A stretch of 64,000 bases of DNA, taken from NCBI GenBank assembly GCA_008921705.1, contig VFFE01007605.1, forward strand, positions 3,014,749 through 3,078,748. Direction: 5' to 3'. Positions 1 through 10,183 of the stretch are shown one piece after another. Every line of letters starts with the position of its first letter. Position 1 is the stretch's first letter. The position numbers and the translations under genes are program-made. The stretch is from Burhinus oedicnemus (taxonomy: Eukaryota; Chordata; Aves; Charadriiformes; Burhinidae). The notes under the pieces were generated by a model that was given only the letters and a program-made list of their open reading frames with translations, made no database searches and was not told the origin of the DNA.

Positions 1-2935
1 GGGAATGAGTTTGTCAAGCGGAGTTTGGGACGGGCAAGACATCAAGGCAGAGGCAGCTCTTGTGAAACCCGACTGGTTCAGCCAGGGTCGGTGCTGGCTG
101 GAGCGGGATTTTTCCCTTGTTTTGTGGGTTAGTCATAGGTTTGTTTATTTTTTTTTAGAGGTTGGTTGTTTTTTTTTCTTATTCATCCATTGCAATCACA
201 GCAGACACATCATTTCACAGCCCTACATGGAAATCCAAGACCAAGGAACTATTTTTAGTACACAAAATGTCTCCCCTAAATGTATTAACTTTGGAAGAGT
301 AAATATTAAATATACTCTCATCACATTAGAGGCGTTTATGCAGAACAGCAGCACCGGCGTTTTTAATGGTTAGGGGAAATTATGTTATGCCAGTAGTACT
401 TAATCAAACACAATAAAACGAGATCTTACTGCAATTCTTTCAGGACAAGTTGAAGGGAAGTTAATTCATTTTCACATCCGTCGATGATAATTTACTGACA
501 CTGGGGCATATTTACCCCATTAGTATTTATGGTGGCACTTGCAATCCTTATGCAAAACGTATAGGGGATAGCCTAACATTTATTTTACACTTAAACTGAA
601 ATGTTTCTTCCCCTGCTTGCTCCCGATCAAGGCATTCAGCACCATCTGTGATGGCGGTACTATAGGCAAACCCCAAGCAAACACCATAGGGAAACCCAGT
701 GTGCTATAATTGACTATAAATATATGTATTTTTTTTAATATGAATGGCTTTTTGTAACTTTTTTGGGGAAGTATTTCTCAGGCTGGGCTGTAGAAGGACG
801 ATGTGGTGCTGCTGGTGGAGCCCCAGCGCCCCAGCACTGGCTGTCACTGCTCCGCTGGGTGCCTGGAAAAACAGCAGTGACCCCTGTGGCTGGTGGCTCG
901 GGGACTGGTGCCGCTGGCTCTTGCCTGAGCCAGAGGTGACAGGCAGCGTGGCACTGCCTGGGTTTGGGTACCCGAGGTTTGGGTCTTGTCCTCGCGGAGC
1001 TCCTCGCTGCAGCTCACTCCTGCAAGAGCCAGCTGGTTGGGTTAGAAGGGGCTTTCCTAAAAAGAGGGATGCCAGAAATACGGAGCTGAGCTATTGTTGG
1101 TGGATTGGTTTCATTGTCATCTTGGTTATTGTCCCTTCTTGAAATGGGCTTTCTGGGAAAGGAAGGCACAAATGGAAGTGACATAGGCCTTTTAGTCATC
1201 CAAAATTTTCTTCTCTCTTCCTTTATTTCCAGGCATTTGGGTTCCATTTCCCATGCCCATTCCCAGGATACATCTAGCCAGACCATCCCAGCCATCTCTG
1301 GTCTAATACAAGTGCCAGAGGCTGGGATGCATCTTCCCAGCAATTTGGCTAGCTCTTTCTTCCATGAGGCTCAGATATTTTGGAGACAAAACTCTTGCCA
1401 GCTTGTAAGGACATTGTCCCATGTTCCCCAGCATCACTCCTCCCAGGCCTGGCCACGCTGTGTGTCATCCTCCCTTGGACATTTTGGGAGTATCCCAGGG
1501 CCAGGGGCATCGCCAGGACTTGAGAGGTAAATCAGGGGAGTCAAACCAAAGGGGTTTGCTCCAACCAGGAGCACGGCGGGCTGGCCTCACTCCCTGCGTT
1601 GTGAAATCAAATCCTTTAATATCTCCCTGCCTAGAACAGGTGAAAAACTTGGGACAGAAGATGACTCTTGAACCAGCTCTGGCCAGACGGGTTCACCCAT
1701 GATGCTGCGGGCACCGCGCCTGCGCCATGGGGCTCCGTGGACCAGCCAGGAGTTCAAGTTCATCACTGGAGTGCCTTGGGCACTGCGAGCAATAACACAG
1801 CCCAGTAATAAAATCCTCAGTTTGCAGTAAACTCATCCTTTGCCTTTTCATTTAAGAGCGAAATGTAAGGCTGTGGTAGTTTAAAGGTGGATTTCCTCCT
1901 CTCCTTCCCCTCCCTGCCCCCTGAAGACCCATCTCAGATTGATGGTTTTAGCGCCTTCTTCACTGTGCACTATTTCCCTGATTAATCACTTTGGTAATAA
2001 ATTGAACAAAGTATGTCTATTAAATATCTCATTTCCCTTCAGCAGCTTGGGCACTTGGTCAATTTTACAGAGAAAAAACCAAATGTGCTAGGAAATGCCG
2101 AAGAGGCAAGACAAAAAAGCCAATGGCCAACAACTCCTCGATGACTAACTGCCTGCCCAGATGAACTGGCCACAGGCTAATGGGTCCCACACCTCGGGGC
2201 AGGGGAAGGTGGGGGGGTGGGTGTCCCACCACCCAGCTTGACTATTTGCTGAAACGAAGTGACACCCTTGCCCGTGGCGTCCGAGCAGCTTGCGCGTGTG
2301 CAGGGACACGTGGGTCCCGCTCAAGCGACAGTTTTTGAAGATGCCTGGATGAGCCCTGCCTCTCCCACCGCGCTCGGCAGGTGGAGGTGCCATGGAGGGG
2401 CAGCCCCGGCACCCGCCTGCCAAGCAGCGTCTTCCGAACAGCAACACGTTGCTGTAGTATTTTGGATTTCACAGCTTGCTTGGCGCTCCCGTGAACAGCA
2501 AACCTAACGGTGTTTCCCCGCATGTTACGCCGGCTCCTCCGAACCGCCTGTCTCGCGGCGGAGGCTTCCCCTGCGTGGTTTTGCTCCAAGTCTGCAAAAC
2601 AAATTTCAATATCCAGGAGAAAGGCAGTTACCTCGAATTACAGAAACTTTCAGGCACAGGGGAGTTTGTGAGCACCCTCTTGCTTGGGGTCTCCCCTCCA
2701 GCTGTGACAAATGTCTCCAGCCGCGCTCTCCAAGGGCTCGCCGAGGTCTGGCAATGGAAACGTAAATGGAAGGTCAATGGAAATTCAGAAATTTGCTGTT
2801 CACGGGCAGATAGCGGCAGGACCGGACCAGCTCTACATCCCCACGCACCGAGCTGCATCCCTTGGGATGCTCCAGTGGTCTGTTCTGGTCCCCGGGTGAA
2901 TTTGCTCTGCGTGACCGTGCTCACTACACCGACAC
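1..2935. other. Intergenic region, no gene recognised
   Basis: No reading frame here resembles a known protein. The stretch 190-760 is AT-rich and unique-looking, with TAAT cores and a small hairpin TGGGG-N8-CCCCA at 504-521. The stretch 780-1080 is GC-rich. Plus-strand AATAAA hexamers occur near 411, 1807 and 1996, so the 3' end of a neighbouring plus-strand transcript is possible. In human the gene downstream of JADE2 is SAR1B, converging on it, but no SAR1B coding sequence is seen here. Confidence 0.5.
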
Positions 2936-2963
2936 AGCGGTACACAGAAAACACTGCTTTATT
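2936..2963 (-). terminator. JADE2: Candidate JADE2 polyadenylation site
   Basis: Minus-strand AATAAA at 2963-2958 (TTTATT on the plus strand). The following 45 bases of the RNA are rich in GU (GTGTTTTCTGTGTACC, then TGTGTCGGTGTAG), as expected of a downstream CstF-binding element. Cleavage would fall near 2936-2945. It is the only AATAAA within the first 4 kb after the stop that is followed by such a GU-rich tract. Confidence 0.6.
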
Positions 2964-3920
2964 GACTGCATTTGCCAACACATTGAGGAATGCAAAGGGT
3001 TTTTTCGTAAGCAATGGGCCATGGTCCCAATGTGTATTAAAGCATACACTGTATCTAAACAGGATGAAAATAATGGCAGACAGAGCTATTCCAAGGCAAC
3101 ACAAATAGCATGCATAATACAGTCTCACACAGAACGAGTTTGATAACATTATATTGCTTTAAGGATTAACTAACATGGAAAATGTACAAAAAGGAGAAAT
3201 AGGTTTTTGCATTAATGAAAAATACATTTTTTCTCTACAAAGGAATTTCTAATACAAGAAAATAAATATTGCAACATAAGCCAAAAATAATTTAAAATTG
3301 CTCTTTTCAATATATTTTCAATATTTCTCTTTTATATTAACAAATGGCACATCACGTTCTTTGAAACAAAGAAAACAGAAGGGTTTCTCCTCCTGCGACA
3401 TTCATATCGTTTCCTGTAACTGATGTGAAGTGGGTCTGTTTTGTGTGTGGAATGGCGCAAACTGCAGGGGGATTTCCTTAAAGAACAACCAAACCTCACG
3501 CCCTGCCCTGCAGCAGCATCTTCCTGCTGGCGGCTGCTCCTGCATCCCGTTCCCGCATCCTGCTCTCGCCTCCTGGCTCCGTTCTGACCCCCGCCTTAGC
3601 TGTGGGACCGCAGGCATCCAACCCCATAAAATAGGTGCAAGCAAAACAAAACAAACAAACAAAAAATTAAAAATGGGGTGTGGGGAAGCTGGGTGTGTGG
3701 AATCGGAGCTGCCCTCGGGAAACCCCGCAGCCATCGGGGCTGGGGCTGGGGTTGATGTTGGGGCTGTGTTCCATGATCAGGGTGTGATGCTATTTGCATC
3801 CTCATCTCGACTAACACGGCTGCTGCTTCTCCAGGGAAACGGCTGCTCTTACAGTGCAAATGTCGATTCCTGCAGTTTATACATCTTAAAAGACAACATT
3901 TCTCTACTAAAATAAACCCT

Positions 3921-3926
3921 TTTATT
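3921..3926 (-). terminator. Possible proximal poly(A) signal (AATAAA)
   Basis: Minus-strand AATAAA within the inferred 3' UTR, followed in the RNA by AGGGTTTATTTTAGTAG. The downstream region is U-rich rather than GU-rich, so the site is a weaker candidate than the one at 2958-2963. Confidence 0.3.
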
Positions 3927-4276
3927 TTTTTTCTTTCTATTCATTTTAAAATACATTTACAGTAACATCAAAAATATTTGCCTTGTGCATTTTCTCTCCT
4001 GAACGCCAGGCTCCCCTGCTCCGAGGCGAAGTGATGGCACGGATACGCCAGGCAGGGGATGCACCGGGGTGGCTGCAGCCGTCCCGCTGTGGACCAGCCC
4101 TCCCGAGAGCCCCTTTCCTCCGTGGGTGCCCCTTTTCTCCTCTCTTACTCCCCCCACCCCATTCTTCTCCCCGGGTTTGACATGCCCCACCAGCCCCCTT
4201 TAGCTTTCCCCACCTAAACGCCGTCTTCCCGATGGCAAAATCCCACACCTGACGTTTTGGGAGCGTTTCGAACTGT

Positions 4277-4282
4277 TTTATT
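4277..4282 (-). terminator. Possible proximal poly(A) signal (AATAAA)
   Basis: Minus-strand AATAAA followed by ACAGTTCGAAACGCTCCC. No clear GU-rich element follows, so use of this hexamer is doubtful. Confidence 0.2.
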
Positions 4283-4439
4283 GCCTGGTGCTGGCGGTGC
4301 CGGGTTGGTTGTTCTTTAAAGTCTCCCCCTTTTTGCTTTCCTGTACTGAGAAGACAAGTAGTGCGGAAGCTGATGAATGGAGCTGTGTACAGTGAAATTT
4401 GTGGATTGCTTTTTTTTTTTAACCATAATTGAGTGAAGC

Positions 4440-4645
4440 ACACGGAAGCAAGATTCATTAAAAGGCAGCATATTGATTATTGTTATGACTCTTATACTAG
4501 GATACTGTAGCTAAAGCTAGCAAGCCTGATAAGATAAACTAAGTCCTATTTACCGTATTTAACATTATCTGAACATACTGAGCCTTAATTAATGAGCAGA
4601 TTTTCATTTCCAACCTCAATGGATTACGCTAATTTATAACAAAGG
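4440..4645. promoter_or_regulatory. AT-rich block within the inferred 3' UTR
   Basis: Unique sequence with TATTGATTATTG, GATAAGATAAACTAAG (two GATA cores), CCTTAATTAATGAG and CGCTAATTTATAAC. It may be a conserved 3' UTR segment or an enhancer-like element. Confidence 0.25.
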
Positions 4646-6721
4646 TGGTTCCCGTTTTTGTTGATTTTCTGTTGGTTGGCTGGTTGGTTTGGTGGTTTTT
4701 TTTTCCTGCTAATAACTTGTGTAACATTTTCCCCATCTGAGGAAGATTCCTCCCCAGGCACGGTCAGTCTCAGCCGGGTTTAGTGTCGGGCTTAGCCAGG
4801 GCTGGGCATATGGGCACTCGGCGTCTGACCCGAAGCCCCCGCCGCTCCCCATGCCTGGGGTGAGCTAGGCTGTCATCGCTGATCTTTGCTGCAATTTTAT
4901 CACTAATAAGGACTTTGGAAGGCGGATAAGATGATCTACTCTAAAACATCAATTGAAGGAGTCTCAGAGTTTCAAAAGAAAGCTCACAGTGAAATGAGCA
5001 AAAAGCATCGGAAATCAAAACGGCAGGATGCGGTCTCGGAGCAGCAGCATCCCTCGGAGCAAGCTTGGAACCTAACGCCGCAGCAGTGTGTTATGAGTGT
5101 GTCTTTAGTCCTTTGTTGCTAAATAACTTCCAATTTTTTTCATAATGACAAGTTTCCGGTTTCTGGCTGTGCTGCTTGACTGTCAAAATATTCTTTGGCA
5201 TCCACAAAATTATTTGACTGATTGGTTTGACAATTGCAAGGTTTTTTTGTTTAGTGATGGGTTTAACCGGTTGCAGAAGTGTCCCAGGTTTGGTTGGTTT
5301 TTTTTTTTTAGTTTTTTTTTTTTTAAACATTTTTTATTTTTAAAAAACAACAACAACAAAAGTTTCAGTGAATTCCTTTTTTTTTTGTTCCCTGAGCTCA
5401 CACTGGGGTCACTCCAATAAAACACGTAGCACGACTTAACTGTGACCTTTGAAGCCAAAACCGAAGTAATGGTGCAATTAAGTGCAAACATGGAAATTCG
5501 CCTGACTTGTAGGTAACATGGGCTTTTAAACAACATTTAAGGCTTACTGGGGACATTTTATGCATTAAATTATTGTAATATTTATAATGTCAGCTTCTGT
5601 GAATCACCCTCCCACAACAAGTCAACAGCTTGTAACCAGGATTTAAGAAAAAAAAAAAAAAAGGGGATGGGGAGGAGTAAATTCACCATTTCCATTGTAG
5701 CGTTTAGTAGGAACACAAAATGGTGAAGGCAAGCGTTTCCATTTCCCCTCGGTGACGGTATGTTTACCCCCGGGGCCAAACTTCTCATTGTGCAAAGGGG
5801 ATTTCAAAGGTGCCGCCCCGGCACGGTAGGACCACGGCAGCCATCGGAGAGAAGCACGGGCAGAAAAACTTCGCTCAACCTCCTGGGTTAAACCAACCCC
5901 AACTCCTCACGGTGCTTTTAAAGGATGCTTTTCTCCTCCATCCTGCCCCACATTTCCGTTTCCCAGCTTGCCGAGAGCCGATCAATTCACCTGAGTAAAT
6001 CACTTCAGTTTTTCTGATGACCTCAGCGGGGCCGAACACCGGCTGCATCCCGCGGGGCAGAGACGGGGAGAAATTCTGCATCCTGGCCCTGGGACAGACC
6101 CCCACCAGATGGAAAAGTGAGGGGAAAAATAATGACCGAGGCTTTTTTTTTTTCTAAAAATAGAAACGTAACATTGCTCTCTTCCACCCCAAGCGCTTTC
6201 CTCCAACAAGCTTTTTGTGCTTTAGTCATTATTTGTTTTAGTATCGCTTATTTTGCTTCCTCGTATACGCGCACACAGGCGGGTATTTACTTCCCCTCCC
6301 GCAGCTGGCTGCTACCGTACCCTCCACTCGCTCCCGGCTCCGGGGGCAACCGTCCCGGGCAGAAATCTGCCCCTCGTTAAATAATGCCCATTAATTAAAC
6401 TGTCATCCCTGCAGAAAGCACAGGTACCGTCACCCTCTGCCCTCTCGGCACCCTCGGCATCGGTCCCACCAGGCGCCGGCTCACGTTCCCGGGAAGTGGG
6501 GTACGTCGGGGAGCCGGGGAAGGACCACTACTGTCACGGTCATCGATGTCGGTGAAGCTGAAGCTGGATCTCAGGCGTATAGAGAAGAGAAAGACAACAG
6601 TGCCAAATTTCCAACTATATACACATATTAAAAATCCCCCTTGCTATGATACCAGGCAGGAATTGGACATGGCAGTTGTAACTGGGTTGAGGCCTCGTCG
6701 AGCCGGCACCATCGGGAGGAG

Positions 6722-7602
6722 TTAGGATGCCAGGATGCTCATCCTGACGATGTCCTCGCCGGCTGCGTCCAGCTGGCCCCGCTGCGCCCTACCGCCGTGG
6801 GACTCCCCATCCGAGTCGCTCATCTCTGCGTCGGAGAAGTAGCCGTCCGTCTCGGCGTCAAAACGACGCAAGGGAGCTCCACCGGCACCATCGGGCTTGG
6901 GGGGCTGCGACCGCCGAGTCCCTCGGCTCTCCTTTGGTAATTTGAACCGCACGACGGTTTTGGGGCTACCTACGGAGTCAGGCACTTTGGCCGCAGGGCT
7001 GGGCTCCGGCTGAGTGCAGCGCGGCGTCTCCTCCTCCTCCTCCTCCTCCTCTTCCTCCTTCTCCTCCTTGCTGATGCAGCCCCTCGCCCCGGTGGGGGGG
7101 TGAGACTCGCCGGCTTTCGGGACAGAGCCCTTCTTGGCCGCCTTTTTCACCTCGCCCGTCCCTTTGCGGTCGGTAGGAAGCTTCGCCACCCCTTTCTCCG
7201 ACTTGCTCGGTCTGGAATCAGGAGCGGAGGGCTTGGTGGCATCATCCGACAAGTCGCTGGCGTTGTTAGTCCAGGGCTCCGAGCTCTCTGGGTGGCTCCC
7301 ACCCACGGCGGGGGGGCTGCTCCTGGGCAGCTTTTTCTTAGTGTTCGTTCTCGTTTTGCTTTTCACTTTCTTTGTGGCCTCGCTCTGCTTGAACGGGGAC
7401 CTGAGGGAATGGTCCATCATGAAGCTCAGCAAGGTCTCCTCGTCCTGGAGGAGCTCCTCGGAGAGGCCAGGGGTGCTGTCCTCGTGGTGGGCGTTGTTGA
7501 GGGACCACTCGCTCATCGCCATGTTCTCGGCAGTGATCTGGACCGACTGCGCCAACCAGCTGTTGAAGAAGGTCCCGTCGATGGGGAAGGAGGTTGACAA
7601 GC
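6722..7602 (-). CDS. JADE2: JADE2 terminal coding exon with stop codon
   Basis: 881 bp of coding sequence; acceptor TTTTTTCCAG|GC; the TAA stop is at 6722-6724. Residues 459-751. It opens with LSTSFPIDGTFFNSWLAQ and SVQITAENMAMSEW, a block conserved in JADE2, and ELLQDEETLLSF. The middle is low complexity: a basic cluster (KKVKSKTRTNTKKK, residues 536-549) that looks like a nuclear localisation signal, Ser/Pro-rich linkers, and ten consecutive Glu at 641-650. The end is conserved again: ETDGYFSDAEMSDSDGES (from about residue 709) and the extreme C-terminus RMSILAS, similar to JADE1. The divergent middle compared with the conserved ends is normal for this family. Long open frames on the opposite strand across this exon are shadows of its GC-rich codons. 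Confidence 0.97.
7028..7057 (-). repeat. (CTC)n trinucleotide repeat encoding ten Glu
   Basis: Eight CTC triplets, then TTC and CTC, on the plus strand, read on the minus strand as ten GAG/GAA codons in the terminal JADE2 exon (residues 641-650). Eight identical GAG codons in a row indicate recent slippage. Confidence 0.95.
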
Positions 7603-10054
7603 CTGGAAAAAACAAAAAGGGGAAGATTGCCTCAGAGGTCAGGAACAGCCACGCTGCCCTTTGACATCGCCACCAACTTCACCAAAACTCCCCAGCACCA
7701 GAGAAACACTCAAAAGATCAACCATAATGCACCACAGCGGGGCACAGCAGAGCGTTTACTCCAGCACTAATGCTGAATTTGGGGTCCGCTGAGGTCACAG
7801 CGCAACCCCAGTGATCCCCAACATCCAACACTCTGCAAACCTCCCCGCATCTAAGCAGAGCATCTTTCTGCAGCGAAGATGCCAAGCCCCAACCCACCCC
7901 AGCACGGGTGGAAAACACATTCCTGGGCAAAGGCAGCAGGACAGACAACCCAGGTGCGAGCCTAAAAATTCAGGGACTGCTACCAGAGCGGGACTTGTGC
8001 CCAGGCGAGGGGTGACAGGTTCCCAAGCCAGGCGGTCAGTGCGGTGATGGGACCGGTGCTAAATCTGCGTGCAAAGGCAGGGAGGGCGGGAGGCAGGTCT
8101 GAGAACATCTCTGAGTACTTGAGAGATGTGAAAACGGAAGAAGAGGAGCGGAGATGACAGGCTGGAATGGAAAAAGCTGAAAAACTTCCTAATAATTATC
8201 TCTGAGAGCAAAAGCAAGCCGTGTGGGCTGGGCTGGGTCTAATTAGCAAGTGGAAAGGCACATACCTGCACAAGCACATGCAATTTTAATCCCTGTAACC
8301 AAAACCCACAGGTTCAACGCCAGAGCTGGTTTTATGGATGGAGGGAAAACTGGGTTCGATTTTTGATTTCAGGTAAGAGCTTTCCTTTTAAAGCACTCAG
8401 TCTTGCAACAGAAAGGGGAAAAGAGCAGTGGGATGGGCAGGGTGACTCACATCCGCGATGTTTGCCGGTCTCGATGACAGCTTTGCATCACCCTTCCCTG
8501 CGAGCAGCGATACGGGATGTGACCCCGCACCTCCATGCTGTGTGGATGAGCCACCACCGCAGTGGGGACACACAAACAAAACACCCTGCGCAATGCCAGG
8601 GTGGCTCAAGGGCAGCACTGGGGAGGTCGGTCAGGACAGATCCTCCCCCTCGGAGGTGACACTGTCAAGGTGGCAGTCCCTTACCTCCTGGCAGGTGACC
8701 ACAGTCCTTTTGGAGAAGATGGCCTCCCACCCTGGCAGCAGCCCAGGGGAGAGAAAGCAGGAGCAGGGATGAGCTTAGGGCATTGTATGGTACCTAGGCA
8801 CCAAACAGCTCAAGGTCTTGCCGGCAAGGGCACCACCAAGGTCACCCTCCCCCAGCCCTTCTCTGATGACTGCAGCCCCAAGCGACGCTTCGAGCTCTTT
8901 ATAAAACCCAGGAGGTTACAAGACCCTAGTGAAGCTTTGGGTCGGCTGCCTGGTTCCCCAGGCTTGCAGTAGTGCAGCTTTTCTCACAGACGCCCCAGCC
9001 CTCCACCATTTGACGGAATCTTCCCCAGAAAATCCAAAGTTTCTTTAGCTGAGAACAGCGCTGAGACAGGATGAGTCCAAGAGCCCCATTTCCAAAGGGG
9101 CTCTTGCCTAAAACCCAACAGCTTTGAGATGAACAGAAAGCAGCAGAGTTGGGACGAGCAATGGGCAAAGCAGAGCAAGGCAGGGTGGCCCAGACCCCCC
9201 AGACCTCCCACAGAAACACTCCATACCCCCAGGAGGGTTTTATAGCACCCCCAGACTGTCCGAGAGCCCTGCACCCACAGGGCAGCTGAGCACATGTGGA
9301 CTCATCACCTCCAGCCCCGCATGCTGGTGGAGGTGACAGCGCCAGAGGAAGTTGAACAAAAAACCCAATTCCATGCAAAAACCACATGCGGTTTTCAAGG
9401 ATCATGTCAAACAAGACCTTTTGGTTCTGTTTTTTTTCACTTCCCCCTAGCCCCGTCTGCTGCCGAGCAGCCGACGGGGAAGAGCTGGAGATGGGTGAAG
9501 CATCCACAGAGCCAGCCTGCATCTCCTCACCCCTCGAGCAAATTCAAGAGACCAGCCATGCTTTGTGCCTGCCTCCTGGATGCTCCTGGACCGCCGGCAC
9601 AACCAACACAACCGCACGGTGCTGGACAGCATATGCCATGAAAATGTACAGCCCATGTGCTCTATTCACCATTGGTGCACAGCAGAGAAGACACAGGGGA
9701 TCAGCCCTACTGCGGGGTGGGTAAGTCTGATTTTATCACCGGAAAGCGAAATCACGCTTCAGCAGCACATCACAGGGTTTGTAACACATTCTCCCAATCT
9801 GGGCGCAAGCGGGGCAGATTTTACACCCCCTGCCCCACCAGAGACCACGTCTCTGATGTCATCTCTCCCATAGGACCTCGGTAATTCAGGCTGATGCCCA
9901 CAAGGAAGAGATGGAAGAGGTTCCCATGGCCTCGGGTGCAACTCCACCGTGTACGTGCAGGAGGGATCAGGGGCTGGGACTCTTAACCCCGCTCCCCGAA
10001 ACAGGGAGCCTCCAGCGGCACAGGTCAACTCTGCACCCATAAAATCAGACTTAC
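7603..10054 (-). other. JADE2 intron between cassette exon and terminal exon
   Basis: 2,452 bp. GT at 10054-10053, AG at 7604-7603. Contents are unique sequence of ordinary composition with short C-rich and purine-rich patches. No repeat family, RNA gene or further exon was recognised. Confidence 0.85.
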
Positions 10055-10183
10055 CCAGTTGTCCCAACACAGTTTCGTTGACTGCTTTCCTTTTCTCTTT
10101 CTTCTCAGGACTATTTTTTCTACCATCTCTTCCTTTCCTTCTTGGGTCACTTTTCTTACCCTTTGTCTTCTTCCCAGTTTGTT
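10055..10183 (-). CDS. JADE2: JADE2 basic cassette exon (probably alternatively spliced)
   Basis: 129 bp, exactly 43 codons, with phase 1 at both ends, so including or skipping it leaves the frame intact. Acceptor ATGCCAG|AA, donor CTGG|GTAAGT. It encodes residues 416-458: EQTGKKTKGKKSDPRRKGRD followed by a Lys/Glu stretch (SPEKKEKRKAV) and VLGQL. The peptide resembles an extra basic segment that I recall from the long human JADE2 isoform, with GKKSD, EKKEK and VLGQL shared; human long and short isoforms differ by about this length. The Lys/Arg content suggests a nuclear localisation or nucleic-acid-contact role, which is inference. The acceptor has its pyrimidine tract broken by a TAAAAAA stretch next to the AG, consistent with regulated use. 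The open frame runs on into both introns but the matches stop at the splice sites. Confidence 0.88.

Larger units (their letters stand above)
2936..6721 (-). other. JADE2: JADE2 3' untranslated region (inferred extent)
   Basis: About 3.8 kb from the stop codon to the best poly(A) site. No reading frame here matches a protein. Composition changes from GC-rich near the stop (6.4-6.7 kb) to AT-rich further down, with U-rich runs in the RNA sense at 5647-5662 (A-run on the plus strand) and an AT-rich block at 3170-3370. A long 3' UTR is known for mammalian JADE2. The extent is inference from the poly(A) signal; no transcript data are available. Weaker AATAAA hexamers at 3921-3926 and 4277-4282 could give shorter 3' ends. 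Confidence 0.6.

Noticed and set aside
4931..5122. 63-codon Lys/Ser-rich plus-strand frame
   Set aside because: Lies antisense to the inferred JADE2 3' UTR, has no family match and is short.
7100..7664. Open frames of 165 and 176 codons on the plus strand
   Set aside because: They lie antisense to the terminal JADE2 exon and arise from its GC-rich codons; no family resemblance.
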